A stretch of DNA of 64,000 nt from Sideroxyarcus sp045866275 (GCA_045866275.1 BAAFRX010000002.1:1-64000); one strand, 5' to 3'; counted from the stretch's first letter, positions 18,641 to 27,730 are shown. Translations and numbers: made by a program. Notes: generated by a model from the sequence alone, not told the origin.

Positions 18641-19330
18641 ATGAAACGCAACCAATCCGGCTTTACTTTAATCGAAATCGCCATCGTGCTGGTGATTATC
18701 GGCCTGCTGCTCGGCGGCGTGCTGAAGGGCCAGGAACTCATTAACAGCGCCAAGATAAAAAACATCGCCACAGACTTTAGAAATATTCCGGTGTATATCT
18801 ACGGCTACCAAGACAAGTTCCGTGCACTGCCTGGCGACGATTTGCAAGCCGCAAGCCATGTGGGGGCAGAGGCGATTGCAGCAACAACCCCAGCGGCTCC
18901 GGCCGGGCGCAGTAATGGCGTCATCGAAGGCGCCTGGAACACAGCGATCACCACCGATGAGTCATACTTGTTCTGGCAACACATCCGGCTGGCCGGGCTG
19001 GCCCCCGGCTCCACCACCCCGGGCAGTGCGGATTACATGCCGACCAACGCGTCCGGCGGCATCATTGGCATCCAGAGTGGGACCAGCGTCGTTGCCAATT
19101 CACCCGTTTCTTCCGGGGGAGTTGCGATTCGCGGCTCCTACGTCATCTGCTCCAGCGGCATCTTGGGCAAGTTCGTAAAACAACTGGACTTGCAAATGGA
19201 TGATGGCAATACGGCAGGCGGCTCCATGATGGCGACTCCGACCGTAGGCTACACCTTGGGCACTTCTACGGCGACCGCCAATGTAGATATCAATGATGCA
19301 GATAGTTATATCGTCTGCATGGGCGTCTAA
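18641..19330 (+). CDS. Type IV prepilin-like protein
   Basis: A 229-residue protein with a very short leader MKRNQSG and the prepilin peptidase site G/FTLIEIAIV followed by a hydrophobic helix; Glu5 of the mature protein is present. The rest is a globular domain with a likely disulphide pair near the C-terminus (Cys in YVICSSG and YIVCMG). It is a single gene with a sigma-54-type promoter upstream and a terminator downstream. It could be the fibre subunit or a minor pilin for the left msh apparatus, which has no other prepilin in view; that link is inference. Confidence 0.85.
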   Translation: MKRNQSGFTLIEIAIVLVIIGLLLGGVLKGQELINSAKIKNIATDFRNIPVYIYGYQDKFRALPGDDLQAASHVGAEAIAATTPAAPAGRSNGVIEGAWNTAITTDESYLFWQHIRLAGLAPGSTTPGSADYMPTNASGGIIGIQSGTSVVANSPVSSGGVAIRGSYVICSSGILGKFVKQLDLQMDDGNTAGGSMMATPTVGYTLGTSTATANVDINDADSYIVCMGV

Positions 19331-19362
19331 CCAACCCCGTTCGGGTTTTACTCCGAACCCAC

Positions 19363-19392
19363 AAAAAGCCCGCTGTTCGCAGCGGGCTTTTT
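19363..19392 (+). terminator. Rho-independent terminator after the prepilin gene
   Basis: A GC-rich stem AGCCCGCTG / CAGCGGGCT with a TTCG tetraloop, preceded by A residues and followed by seven Ts, 33 bases after the stop at 19330. It would also work on the other strand. Confidence 0.92.
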
Positions 19393-19456
19393 TATCGGCA
19401 GTAATCAATGATAGATGCACTATGATTCGTGCGTATACATGCGCAGCGAGGCAATC

Positions 19457-19744
19457 ATGGAAACGACTATTCTTACTCTTCGTGTTCCTCAGGATGTCAA
19501 AGACCAACCGGGGAAATTAGCCGAGGCCTCCCACCGTTCCCAATCATTCTTAAGCGGCGAGACTATTAGCCGATATGCGGAACTGGAGGCGTGGCAAATC
19601 GCAGGAATCCAGCAAGCCATTATTGAAGCCGATGCGGGTGATTTCGCAACTGAAGATGAAGTTGATTCAATGGTCAAGAAGTATGCGCAACAAGACCGTC
19701 GAAATTCTGCGAGTCTTTTACACTGCCAGAAAGTGGCCGGTTAA
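19457..19744 (+). CDS. ParD/RHH-type antitoxin with altered C-terminus
   Basis: The start METTILTLRVPQDVKD and the body (KLAEASHRSQSFLSGETISRY, then IQQAIIEADAGDFATEDEV) match ribbon-helix-helix antitoxins of RelB/ParD type. Such proteins usually end soon after the KKYAQQ segment. Here the frame runs on for about 16 residues (RRNSASLLHCQ...) over what should be the start of the toxin gene. The adjacent toxin is reduced to a short remnant, so this is an orphan antitoxin or a decayed module. Confidence 0.65.
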   Translation: METTILTLRVPQDVKDQPGKLAEASHRSQSFLSGETISRYAELEAWQIAGIQQAIIEADAGDFATEDEVDSMVKKYAQQDRRNSASLLHCQKVAG

Positions 19745-19745
19745 C
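19683..19745 (+). pseudogene. Truncated RelE/ParE-type toxin start
   Basis: An ATG at 19683 opens MRNKTVEILRVFYTAR, which resembles the first residues of RelE/ParE toxins and overlaps the antitoxin reading frame as usual for such pairs. Similarity is lost after about 16 residues, where palindromic repeats begin. The toxin body is absent. Confidence 0.4.
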
Positions 19746-19763
19746 CTCACACCCAGCCCGTTG

Positions 19764-19833
19764 GGCGCAATAGCTTGCGTATTGCGCCGAATGGTCACTC
19801 CAAAAACGGCGGATTACGCTGCGCTAATCCGCC
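19764..19833. repeat. Two adjacent palindromes between antitoxin remnant and antiporter gene
   Basis: GGCGCAATA...TATTGCGCC (19764-19788) and GGCGGATTA...TAATCCGCC (19808-19833) form two strong hairpins. The second is of a repeat type common between proteobacterial genes. They separate two convergent genes and could act as a terminator, but no T-run follows either stem. Confidence 0.7.
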
Positions 19834-19841
19834 CTGCATTT

Positions 19842-21812
19842 TCAGCCTTCGCGCAGCCGCTTCTCCGCCGCCTCCAGCATGATGGGCTGACCCAGCAGCA
19901 TCAGCACATCGCCCGCTTTCAACAGCATTTCTTCGGACGGTTGGGCTCCCAGCATGTTGTGGCGGCGCACGCCGTTCACTTCGACATTCAACTCGTCCAG
20001 CTTCAACTCGCCCAGGCGCTTGCCCACGGCCTCGTCGCGCTCGTTCAGCATGACGTGGTGAAAGCGCGGTTGCAGGCTCTCGGCGTCCTCGCCGATCTCG
20101 GGCGGGGCGGTGCGCAAATAGCCGCTGAACATGCTGTAGCGCTTGGCGCGCGCTTCCTGCACCCGGCGCACCACGCGGCTCAGGGGAATGCCCGCCATTA
20201 GCAGCGCCTGCGAGGCCAGCATGACGCTGCCTTCCAGCACTTCGGCCACGACTTCAGTGGCGCCCGCTTTTTTCAGCGTTTCGACATTGCTGTCGTCGGC
20301 GGTGCGCACGATCACCGGCAGGTCGGGACGGTCCTGTTGCACATGATGCAGGATCTTGAGCGCGGAGTGCTTGTCGTCGTAGGTGATGACCAGCGCTTTG
20401 GCGCGCATCAATCCCGCGGCCTGCAGCACTTCGTGCTTGGCCGCGTCGCCGTACACCACGCGCTCGCCGTTGGCGCTGGCTTCGTGCACGCGACGCGAGT
20501 CGAGGTCGAGCGCGATGGAATCGACGTTCTCTTGTTTGAGAAAGTTCACCAGCGCCTGCCCGCTGCGGCCGTAACCGCACACGATGATGTGCTGGTTGCG
20601 CCCCATGCTTTTGACCGCGATCTGGTGCATCAGCATGGCGCTGTTCATCCATTCCTCGGGCGAGATGCGGCGCACGATGGCTTCCGCATGCTGGATCAGG
20701 AAGGGCGCGATCAGCATGGAGATCAGCATCGCCGCCAGCACGTTCTGCATGACGTCTTGCGGCAACAACTGCGCGCCGCCCGCCAGGGTCAGCAGCACGA
20801 AGCCGAATTCGCCTGCCTGCCCGAGGCCGAGGCCGGTGCGCAGGGCCGCCCCCCAATCCCCGGCGAAGGCGCGCACCAGCAGGGCGACCACCAGCGCCTT
20901 GAACGGGATCAGGATCAGCAACAGGCCGATGATCCAGTACCATCCGGCGAGCAGCGTGTTCAGGTCGAGCAGCATGCCGATGGTGACAAAGAACAGGCCC
21001 AGCAGCACGTCGCGGAAGGGCTTGATGTCTTCTTCCACCTGGTAGCGGTATTCGGTTTCGGAAATGATCATGCCCGCGACGAACGCCCCCAGCGCCATCG
21101 ACAATCCGCTCAGCTCGGTGAGCCAGGCCATGCCGAGGGTGAACAGCAACACGTTAAGCATGAAGAGTTCGGACGATTTCTGCCGCGCCACCAGATGAAA
21201 CCACGGGCGCAACAGGCGCTGGCCGAAGAAGAGCAGCGCCGCCAGGACCAGGATGGCATTGAGCATGGCCAGCGCGAGCGTGCGGGTGAGATTTTCATCG
21301 TGCGCCGCCAGCGCGGGGATCAGGATGATGAGCGGCACCACGGCCAGATCCTGAAACAGCAGCACGCCCATGATCTTCTGGCCGTGCGGCGCGTTCAGCT
21401 CCGCACGCTCGACCAGCATCTTGCTCACAATGGCGGTGGAAGACATGGCGAGGATGCCGCCCAGCGCCAGCCCGGCGCCCCAGCCCAAACCGAAGAACAT
21501 GGAGGTGAACATCACCAGCAGCATGGTCGCGACCACCTGCGCCGTGCCCAGTCCGAACACCAGTCGCTGCATGGCACGCAGGCGGGCGAGGCTGAATTCG
21601 AGACCGATGCTGAACATCAGGAACACCACGCCGAATTCGGCCAGATGGCGCGTGCCGGGCGCGTCCGGCAACCAGCCCAGCGTATGCGGCCCGATCAGGA
21701 TGCCGACCAGAATGTAGCCCAGCATGGCGGGCAGATGCAGCAGCCGGAACAGCACGACCACGCCGACCGCGGCGGCCAGCAGCACCAGAATCAATTGCAG
21801 GGAATCTGTCAT
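19842..21812 (-). CDS. CPA2-family cation:proton antiporter with TrkA domains (Kef/YbaL type)
   Basis: A 656-residue inner-membrane transporter. Residues about 1-385 form 12 or so membrane helices with the CPA2 features LVGILIGPHTLG, FSIGLEF and LGAFVAGMIISET. A TrkA-N Rossmann domain follows (GYGRSGQALVNFL, about 410-530) and then a TrkA-C domain (about 565-650). It likely exchanges K+ or Na+ for protons under nucleotide control. KefB, KefC and YbaL share this layout; the sequence alone does not let me choose among them. Confidence 0.9.
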   Translation of the reverse strand: MTDSLQLILVLLAAAVGVVVLFRLLHLPAMLGYILVGILIGPHTLGWLPDAPGTRHLAEFGVVFLMFSIGLEFSLARLRAMQRLVFGLGTAQVVATMLLVMFTSMFFGLGWGAGLALGGILAMSSTAIVSKMLVERAELNAPHGQKIMGVLLFQDLAVVPLIILIPALAAHDENLTRTLALAMLNAILVLAALLFFGQRLLRPWFHLVARQKSSELFMLNVLLFTLGMAWLTELSGLSMALGAFVAGMIISETEYRYQVEEDIKPFRDVLLGLFFVTIGMLLDLNTLLAGWYWIIGLLLILIPFKALVVALLVRAFAGDWGAALRTGLGLGQAGEFGFVLLTLAGGAQLLPQDVMQNVLAAMLISMLIAPFLIQHAEAIVRRISPEEWMNSAMLMHQIAVKSMGRNQHIIVCGYGRSGQALVNFLKQENVDSIALDLDSRRVHEASANGERVVYGDAAKHEVLQAAGLMRAKALVITYDDKHSALKILHHVQQDRPDLPVIVRTADDSNVETLKKAGATEVVAEVLEGSVMLASQALLMAGIPLSRVVRRVQEARAKRYSMFSGYLRTAPPEIGEDAESLQPRFHHVMLNERDEAVGKRLGELKLDELNVEVNGVRRHNMLGAQPSEEMLLKAGDVLMLLGQPIMLEAAEKRLREG

Positions 21813-21913
21813 GGTGCCGATGATGCCTCATCTCGATCGAGTTGCACAATCATCCTCACCGCGGCCCCGGCTTTGGCCCGACACGCTTCCTCTTTTCCCC
21901 TATAATTCGCCCC

Positions 21914-22900
21914 ATGCAAAAACCGCTTTCAGCCGCCCCGCACGCGCTTGACCTGGCGCGCCAGGTCATCAACATCGAAGCCGATGCCGTGCGCGCCCTC
22001 GCCGCCCGCATCGGGGACGATTTCCTGCAAGCCGTCGAACTCATCCTCGCCTGCCACGGCCGGGTGATCGTCAGCGGCATGGGCAAATCCGGGCATATCG
22101 CGCGCAAGATCGCCGCGACCTTTTCCAGCACCGGCACGCCGGCCTACTTCGTGCATCCGGGCGAGGCCAGCCACGGCGACCTGGGCATGGTGACCGCGGA
22201 GGACGTGTTCATCGGCATTTCGTATTCCGGCGAGAGCGAGGAATTGCTGGCCATCGTGCCAGTGCTGAAACGCCAGGGCGCGAAACTCATCAGCCTCACC
22301 GGCAACCCGCAATCCAGTCTGGCGCGCGAGGCCGACGTTCATCTGGACGGCGCGGTGGCGCAGGAGGCTTGTCCGATGGGGCTCGCCCCCACCGCCAGCA
22401 CCACGGCGGCGCTGGCACTGGGCGATGCGCTGGCCGTCGCGCTGCTCGATGCCAAGGGATTCGGCGAGGCCGACTTCGCCCGCTCGCATCCGGGCGGCAG
22501 CCTGGGGCGCCGCCTGCTCACCCATGTGCGCGACATCATGCACACCCACGCCAACATCCCTGCGGTGGGCGAGGACGCGACGCTGGCGGAAGCGATCCTG
22601 GAGATGTCGCGCAAGGGACTGGGCATGACCGGCATCGAGGACGGGACGCATCGCCTGCTCGGCATCTACACCGACGGCGATCTGCGCCGCACCCTGCAAA
22701 AGAAACTGGACTTCAACAGCACACCGATCCGCAGCGTGATGTCCAAATCGCCGCGCAGCATCGGGCCGGATGCGCTGGCAGTGGAAGCGGTGCAGCTGAT
22801 GGAGCGATACAACATCAGCCAGCTGCTGGTGGTGGATGGGCAGAACAAACTGGTCGGCGCGCTGAACATGCATGATCTGCTGAAAGCGAAGGTGATCTGA
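21914..22900 (+). CDS. kdsD: D-arabinose 5-phosphate isomerase KdsD (KpsF family)
   Basis: Converts ribulose 5-phosphate to arabinose 5-phosphate, the first step of Kdo synthesis for LPS. It has an N-terminal SIS domain with SGMGKSGHIARKIAATFSS and the active-site stretch GISYSGESEE. Two CBS domains follow (about residues 210-325). The start MQKPLSAAPH at 21914 is 8 nt after a TATAAT box (21901-21906), so the transcript would have almost no leader. It overlaps kdsC by TGATG and heads the kdsD-kdsC-lptCAB-rpoN cluster. Confidence 0.94.
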   Translation: MQKPLSAAPHALDLARQVINIEADAVRALAARIGDDFLQAVELILACHGRVIVSGMGKSGHIARKIAATFSSTGTPAYFVHPGEASHGDLGMVTAEDVFIGISYSGESEELLAIVPVLKRQGAKLISLTGNPQSSLAREADVHLDGAVAQEACPMGLAPTASTTAALALGDALAVALLDAKGFGEADFARSHPGGSLGRRLLTHVRDIMHTHANIPAVGEDATLAEAILEMSRKGLGMTGIEDGTHRLLGIYTDGDLRRTLQKKLDFNSTPIRSVMSKSPRSIGPDALAVEAVQLMERYNISQLLVVDGQNKLVGALNMHDLLKAKVI

Positions 22901-23424
22901 TGTCGCTTGCCGCGCGCCTCCGCCCCATCCGTCTGGTCGCCTTCGACGTGGACGGCGTGCTCACCGACGGCAGCCTGTACCTGTCCGATTCGGGCGAGGA
23001 GTTCAAGCGCTTCAATTCACTCGACGGGCACGGCCTGAAAATGCTGCAGGCCAGCGGGGTCGAGCTCGCCATCATCACCGGGCGCCAGTCGCAGTGCGTC
23101 ACCCTGCGCGCGGCGAACCTCGGCGTCCGCCACGTGCGACAGGGAGTGGAAAACAAACTGGCGGCGATGCAAGCGCTGTTGGCCGATCTGCACCTGACGC
23201 CTCAGGCGGCCGCCTTCATGGGCGACGACGTGATCGACCTGCCGACGATGCGCCATGTCGGCGTGGCGTTCAGCGTGCCCGGTGCGCCGCAGCTGGTGCG
23301 CGACCGCGCGCATTACGTGAGCCAGCACGCCGCCGGATGTGGCGCGGTGCGCGAGGTGTGCGAACTGATCATGGCGGCACAGGGCACACTGGACGCGCAA
23401 CTGGCGCCTTATCTGAACGGATGA
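22900..23424 (+). CDS. kdsC: Kdo 8-phosphate phosphatase KdsC
   Basis: HAD-superfamily phosphatase that releases Kdo from Kdo 8-phosphate. The 174 residues include the nucleophile motif FDVDGVLTDG (DxD), motif II IITGR, the lysine in ENKLAAM and the metal site MGDDVIDLP. There is no cap domain, as expected for the tetrameric KdsC type. The lptC start overlaps its stop (ATGA). Confidence 0.95.
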   Translation: MSLAARLRPIRLVAFDVDGVLTDGSLYLSDSGEEFKRFNSLDGHGLKMLQASGVELAIITGRQSQCVTLRAANLGVRHVRQGVENKLAAMQALLADLHLTPQAAAFMGDDVIDLPTMRHVGVAFSVPGAPQLVRDRAHYVSQHAAGCGAVREVCELIMAAQGTLDAQLAPYLNG

Positions 23425-24008
23425 GCCGGCACACCCTAACCGACCGGTTGCGCGCGTGGCTGCCCCTGGCGCCGCTGCTCTTGCTGTTGCTCGGCAGTTA
23501 CTGGCTCAGCCTGCAGGTGCAGCCTTTGCCACCGGCCAGCGCCGAGTTGCGCCACGAGGTCGATTTCGTCGTCGAGCGCGTGCGTTCGACCGTGCTCGAC
23601 CCGCAGGGCAAGCCGCATTTCGTCATTTCCACCGAGAAGATGTGGCATTTCCCGGACGATGACAGCACGCACCTGCAACAGCCGCACCTGACCCGGTATT
23701 TCAGCGACCGCCCGCCAACGGAAATCTCGGCGCTGCGCGGCATGTTGAGCAGCCGCGGCGAGGATGTGTTTTTGCAGGACGGGGTGGAAGTGCTGCAACG
23801 CGGCGAAAACGCCGGGCGCGAGCGCCGCTTGCAGACCGAATATCTGCATGTACAACCGGACCGCGGCTGGGCAGAAACCGATCAGCCGGTGCGCGTGCTG
23901 GATCGTCATAACTTGATTGATGCGGTCGGCATGGAACTGGATGAACAGGCGCGCACCGTCAAACTGTTGCAGCACGTCAGGGGCAGGCATGAGCCGGTAC
24001 GCCCGTAA
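23421..24008 (+). CDS. lptC: LPS export protein LptC
   Basis: Bitopic inner-membrane protein that passes LPS from LptB2FG to LptA. It has one N-terminal membrane helix (WLPLAPLLLLLLGSYWLSL, about residues 13-31) and a periplasmic beta-jellyroll of about 150 residues. The start at 23421 overlaps the kdsC stop by ATGA. Its length (195) is normal for betaproteobacteria. Confidence 0.9.
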   Translation: MSRHTLTDRLRAWLPLAPLLLLLLGSYWLSLQVQPLPPASAELRHEVDFVVERVRSTVLDPQGKPHFVISTEKMWHFPDDDSTHLQQPHLTRYFSDRPPTEISALRGMLSSRGEDVFLQDGVEVLQRGENAGRERRLQTEYLHVQPDRGWAETDQPVRVLDRHNLIDAVGMELDEQARTVKLLQHVRGRHEPVRP

Positions 24009-24036
24009 CGATCATGGCAATTCGCCGCCCCGCATC

Positions 24037-24708
24037 ATGAAACGGCGCTTCGCCATGATCGATTCCCTCACCCCAGCCCTCTCCCGAGGGGCGAGGGGGA
24101 CGAAGAAACGCTTCGCGTTGTTTCACGTTAACCGATTCGCCGGCGTGATGCTGATGATGGCCCTCTCGTGCGGTGCCCAGGCCGAGCAGGCCGACCGCGA
24201 GCAGCCGGTGCACCTGGAAGCCAATCACGTATTGATCGACGAGATAAACCAGTTCAGCCGTTTCGAGGGGCAGGTGCAGGTCAGGCAAGGCACTTTGCTG
24301 ATCCGCGCCAACGCGGTCGAGGTGCGCGAAGACGCCCAGGGTTACCAGCATCTGACCGCCTTCGGCCAGCCGGCCAGCTTCCGCCAGCGTTACGAAGGTA
24401 CCGACGAATATGCCGAGGGGTATGGTGAACGCATCGAATATGACACCCGCGCGGAAACCGTGGATTTCTTCGAGCAGGCACGGGTGAAACGCGGCGCCGA
24501 TGAAGTGCGCGGCGCGCGCATCCGCTACAGCACCAGGAGCGAGGTGTTCGAGGCAAGCGGCGACACAACGGCCCCCGACCAGGCGGACGGGCGCGTGCGC
24601 GCGGTACTCCAGCCCAAGCGCAAGCCGGACACACCGGCCACCGAGTCCTCCCGACTGCCGATTCAGGCCAGCGAGTCCATGCCTTACGCTTCCTCCGCGA
24701 AACCCTGA
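24037..24708 (+). CDS. lptA: LPS transport periplasmic protein LptA, with a repeat in its signal peptide region
   Basis: Periplasmic bridge protein of the LPS export path. The OstA fold is clear (HLEANHVLIDEINQFSRFEG, about residues 58-77). The N-terminus is odd. From the ATG at 24037 the protein reads MKRRFAMIDS, then LTPALSRGARG encoded by an interspersed repeat (24065-24100), then KKRFALFHVNRF and the hydrophobic signal MLMMALSCGAQA. Because KRRFAM and KKRFAL resemble each other on both sides, the repeat seems to have entered the leader with a small duplication. A start at 24148 would skip it but leave a very short signal. Confidence 0.85.
   Translation: MKRRFAMIDSLTPALSRGARGTKKRFALFHVNRFAGVMLMMALSCGAQAEQADREQPVHLEANHVLIDEINQFSRFEGQVQVRQGTLLIRANAVEVREDAQGYQHLTAFGQPASFRQRYEGTDEYAEGYGERIEYDTRAETVDFFEQARVKRGADEVRGARIRYSTRSEVFEASGDTTAPDQADGRVRAVLQPKRKPDTPATESSRLPIQASESMPYASSAKP
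24065..24100. repeat. Interspersed palindrome (CCCTCACCCC...GGCGAGGGG type) within lptA leader
   Basis: The stretch contains complementary arms around CTCTCCCGAGGGGCGAG and is the same family as those at 38102-38166, 40621-40660 and 56730-56806. It is read through in frame by lptA as LTPALSRGARG. Confidence 0.75.
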
Positions 24709-24709
24709 T

Positions 24710-25432
24710 ATGAGCGAACTGCGCACCACCTCTCTGATGAAACGCTACCGCGCCCGCACCGTGGTGCAGGACGTCTCGCTCACCGTGCACAGCGGCGAAG
24801 TGGTCGGCCTGCTGGGCCCAAACGGCGCCGGCAAGACCACCTGTTTCTACATGATCGTGGGGCTGGTGGCGACGGACGGCGGCGAGATCAGCATCGACGG
24901 CGTAGCGGTCACGCATCTGCCCATCCACCGCCGCGCCCACCTCGGCCTGGCTTATCTGCCGCAGGAGGCTTCCATCTTCCGGCGCATGACGGTCAGCCAG
25001 AACATCGACGCGGTGCTCGAATTGCAGGGCTACCCAGAAGAAGAGCGATGCGAAAAGCTGGAGGCGCTGCTCAACGATCTGCATATCACCCATATCCGCA
25101 ACAATGCGGCGATCAGCCTTTCCGGCGGCGAACGGCGGCGGGTCGAGATCGCGCGCGCGCTGGCGACCAGCCCGCGCTTCATCCTGCTGGACGAGCCGTT
25201 CGCCGGAGTCGATCCGATCGCGGTGCTGGACATCCAGCGCATCATCGGATTCCTGAAGGCGCGCGGCATCGGCGTGCTGATCACCGATCACAATGTGCGC
25301 GAGACCCTCGGCATCTGCGACCGCGCCTATATCATCAATGCCGGTGCGGTGATGGCGGAGGGACGGCCCGACGAAATCATCTATAATGAAGGCGTAAGGA
25401 AAGTTTATCTGGGCGAGCACTTCAAGCTCTGA
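24710..25432 (+). CDS. lptB: LPS export ABC ATPase LptB
   Basis: ATPase of the LptB2FG extractor. The 240 residues contain Walker A GPNGAGKTT, the signature LSGGERRRVEIARAL, Walker B FILLDEPFAGVDP and the switch histidine in LITDHN. The start MSELRTTSLMKRY at 24710 lies 2 nt after the lptA stop. rpoN follows after 18 nt, the standard order. Confidence 0.97.
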   Translation: MSELRTTSLMKRYRARTVVQDVSLTVHSGEVVGLLGPNGAGKTTCFYMIVGLVATDGGEISIDGVAVTHLPIHRRAHLGLAYLPQEASIFRRMTVSQNIDAVLELQGYPEEERCEKLEALLNDLHITHIRNNAAISLSGGERRRVEIARALATSPRFILLDEPFAGVDPIAVLDIQRIIGFLKARGIGVLITDHNVRETLGICDRAYIINAGAVMAEGRPDEIIYNEGVRKVYLGEHFKL

Positions 25433-25450
25433 CCGCCCTCCACCACCCAA

Positions 25451-26872
25451 ATGAAACCTGCTCTCCAACTGCGCCAATCGCAACAACTCCTGCTTACCCC
25501 GCAGTTGCAGCAGGCCATACGCCTGTTGCAACTTTCCACGCTGGAAGTCAATCAGGAAAGCGAGCGCATGCTGGAGGAGAACCCCTTGCTGGAACGGCTC
25601 GATGACGAGACTGGCGCAATCCCGCAGCTGGCCGGCAACGCGGAGGCTTCCACCGCGGACAATGGCGAGCCAACTCCCGCCGCATCGGAATCCCGCAACG
25701 ACGAGAATGAATGGCCGGAACCGGCATTTTCCAGCGCCGCCTACGCGCCGGATGACGAGGACGAGGGCTATGGCGAAGTCGCTGCAGAGCGCCCCGGCCT
25801 GCGCGAGCACCTGTTGTGGCAATTGAACATGAGCCAGCTCGAAGCGCGCGACAAGCGCCTGGTCGCCCTGCTGGTCGATGCGCTGGACGAGAACGCCTAC
25901 CTGTCCCAGCCGCTGGCGGAAATCTTCGACATGCTGCCGCCCGAACTCGGGGTTACCCCGGAAGACCTGGAAACAGCCCTGGTCCAGTTGCAACACTTGG
26001 ACGCGCCCGGCATCGGCGCCCGCGATTTGCACGAGTGCCTGGCGCTGCAACTGCGCGCACTGCCGGAGGATGTGCCGGGGCGCGAGTTGGCGCTAGCCAT
26101 CGCGACGCATCATCTGGACCTGATGGCGGCGCATGATTTCAGCAAACTGAAACGCCTGCTGCATTGCGATGACGACGCATTGCGTTGCGCGCAGATACTC
26201 ATCACGCGGATGCAGCCCCGCCCGGGACAGGCCTTCGAACAGCGGGCGGCCGACTATGTGGTGCCCGACGTGCTGGTGGCGCGTTCGGGTGGAGTCTGGC
26301 GCGCCCGCCCGAATCCGGAGGCGATGCCCCGGCTGCGCGTCAACCAGGTTTACGCGAACATCCTGCAACAGCGCGGCGAGGGCAGCGCGCAGGGCCTGTC
26401 CACCCAGTTGCAGGAAGCGCGCTGGTTCATCAAGAATCTGCAACAGCGATTCGACACCATCCTGCGGGTGGCGCAGGCCATCGTCGAGCGCCAGCGGCAA
26501 TTCTTCGAGCATGGCGACATCGGCATGCGCCCGCTGGTGCTGCGCGAAATCGCCGAACAGCTGGAATTGCACGAGTCCACCATTTCGCGCGTGACTACGC
26601 AGAAATTCATGCACACCCCGCGCGGCATCTATGAATTCAAATATTTCTTCGGCAGCGGTTTGGCGACCGAAGCGGGCGGCGCGTGTTCTTCCACCGCCAT
26701 CCGCGCGCTGATCCGGCAATTGGTTGACGAGGAGGATGCCCGGCATCCTCACTCCGACAGCCGGATGGCGAAAATCCTGGCACAGCAGGGCATTATCGTT
26801 GCCCGCCGTACCGTGGCAAAATACCGGGAGTCCATGCAAATTCCCCCGGTCAACCTTCGTAAATCACTCTAA
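25451..26872 (+). CDS. rpoN: RNA polymerase sigma-54 factor RpoN
   Basis: Alternative sigma factor for -24/-12 promoters. The Q-rich activator-interaction region I (MKPALQLRQSQQLLLTPQLQQAI) is followed by an acidic region II (about 55-115). The core-binding and DNA-binding domains come next, and the RpoN box ARRTVAKYRE lies near the C-terminus. 473 residues, full length. Within this window its likely clients are the prepilin promoter at 18518-18535 and the activator at 7768-9192. Confidence 0.97.
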   Translation: MKPALQLRQSQQLLLTPQLQQAIRLLQLSTLEVNQESERMLEENPLLERLDDETGAIPQLAGNAEASTADNGEPTPAASESRNDENEWPEPAFSSAAYAPDDEDEGYGEVAAERPGLREHLLWQLNMSQLEARDKRLVALLVDALDENAYLSQPLAEIFDMLPPELGVTPEDLETALVQLQHLDAPGIGARDLHECLALQLRALPEDVPGRELALAIATHHLDLMAAHDFSKLKRLLHCDDDALRCAQILITRMQPRPGQAFEQRAADYVVPDVLVARSGGVWRARPNPEAMPRLRVNQVYANILQQRGEGSAQGLSTQLQEARWFIKNLQQRFDTILRVAQAIVERQRQFFEHGDIGMRPLVLREIAEQLELHESTISRVTTQKFMHTPRGIYEFKYFFGSGLATEAGGACSSTAIRALIRQLVDEEDARHPHSDSRMAKILAQQGIIVARRTVAKYRESMQIPPVNLRKSL

Positions 26873-26889
26873 CCATAAAGGAGCAGGCA

Positions 26890-27213
26890 ATGAACCTCAA
26901 CCTCACCGGACATCATCTGGAAATCACGCCCGCGATTCGCGAGCACGTGTTGGGCAAACTGGACAAGGTCAAACGCCATTTCGACAATGTGATCGACGTC
27001 AATGTCGTCCTGTCCGTGGACAAGCTGGTGCAAAAAGCCGAGGCCACCATCCATGTTTCCGGCAAGAACCTCTTCGCCGAGGCGGCAGACAGCAATCTGT
27101 ATGTGGCGGTCGATGCGCTCGTCGATTCGCTGGATCGCCAGGTGCTGAAGCACAAGGAAAAATTCGAGGCGCGCCGGCATGACCAGTCCGGCAAGCAGCA
27201 GGCCGCAGAATAA
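26890..27213 (+). CDS. hpf: Ribosome hibernation promoting factor (HPF/RaiA family)
   Basis: Binds the 30S decoding channel and silences ribosomes in stationary phase. The 107-residue short form has the conserved start MNLNLTGHHLEITPAIREHV and the segment DALVDSLDRQVLKHKEK. The position directly after rpoN and before ptsN is the classical proteobacterial arrangement. Shine-Dalgarno AAAGGAG lies just upstream. Confidence 0.95.
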   Translation: MNLNLTGHHLEITPAIREHVLGKLDKVKRHFDNVIDVNVVLSVDKLVQKAEATIHVSGKNLFAEAADSNLYVAVDALVDSLDRQVLKHKEKFEARRHDQSGKQQAAE

Positions 27214-27268
27214 AGCAGCGCCCGGGGCAGCCATGCCGGCTGCCTTCTCAAACATTGGGTAAATCGAA

Positions 27269-27724
27269 ATGAGCCTGATCAGCAAATATTTGACCCCGGA
27301 CTGCGTGCTGCTGGACCGCGAGTCCACCAGCAAGAAACGGGTGTTTGAACGGGTCGGCATTCTGTTCGAGAACACGCACGCAATTGGACGCGCGCAAGTT
27401 TTCGACAGTTTGTTCGCGCGCGAGAAACTGGGCTCCACCGGACTGGGACAGGGCGTGGCGATTCCGCACGGCCGGGTGAAAGGGCTGAAGGAAGCGGCCG
27501 CCGCATTCGTCAAGATGGAACATCCCATTCCGTTCGACGCCCCGGACGGCCTGCCGGTGAGTTTCATCTTCATCCTGCTGGTGCCGGAGCGCGCCAACGA
27601 TCTGCATTTGCAGATACTGGGCGAACTGGCGCAGATGTTCAGCGAGCCATCGTTCCGCGAGAAATTGCAGGCGACCGACGACCCGGCCGGATTGCATCGC
27701 CTGTTCACCGAATGGCAGGTCTGA
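27269..27724 (+). CDS. ptsN: Nitrogen PTS phospho-carrier EIIA-Ntr (PtsN)
   Basis: Regulatory phosphocarrier of the nitrogen PTS, affecting K+ uptake and sigma-54-linked functions. The 151-residue EIIA fold has the phosphorylated histidine in GQGVAIPHGRVKG (about residue 67). It sits between hpf and hprK, the betaproteobacterial order. Confidence 0.95.
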   Translation: MSLISKYLTPDCVLLDRESTSKKRVFERVGILFENTHAIGRAQVFDSLFAREKLGSTGLGQGVAIPHGRVKGLKEAAAAFVKMEHPIPFDAPDGLPVSFIFILLVPERANDLHLQILGELAQMFSEPSFREKLQATDDPAGLHRLFTEWQV

Positions 27725-27730
27725 ACCGAC

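Noticed and set aside
19764..19833. Integron attC sites
   Set aside because: Two simple perfect hairpins without attC core sites; no integron integrase in view.
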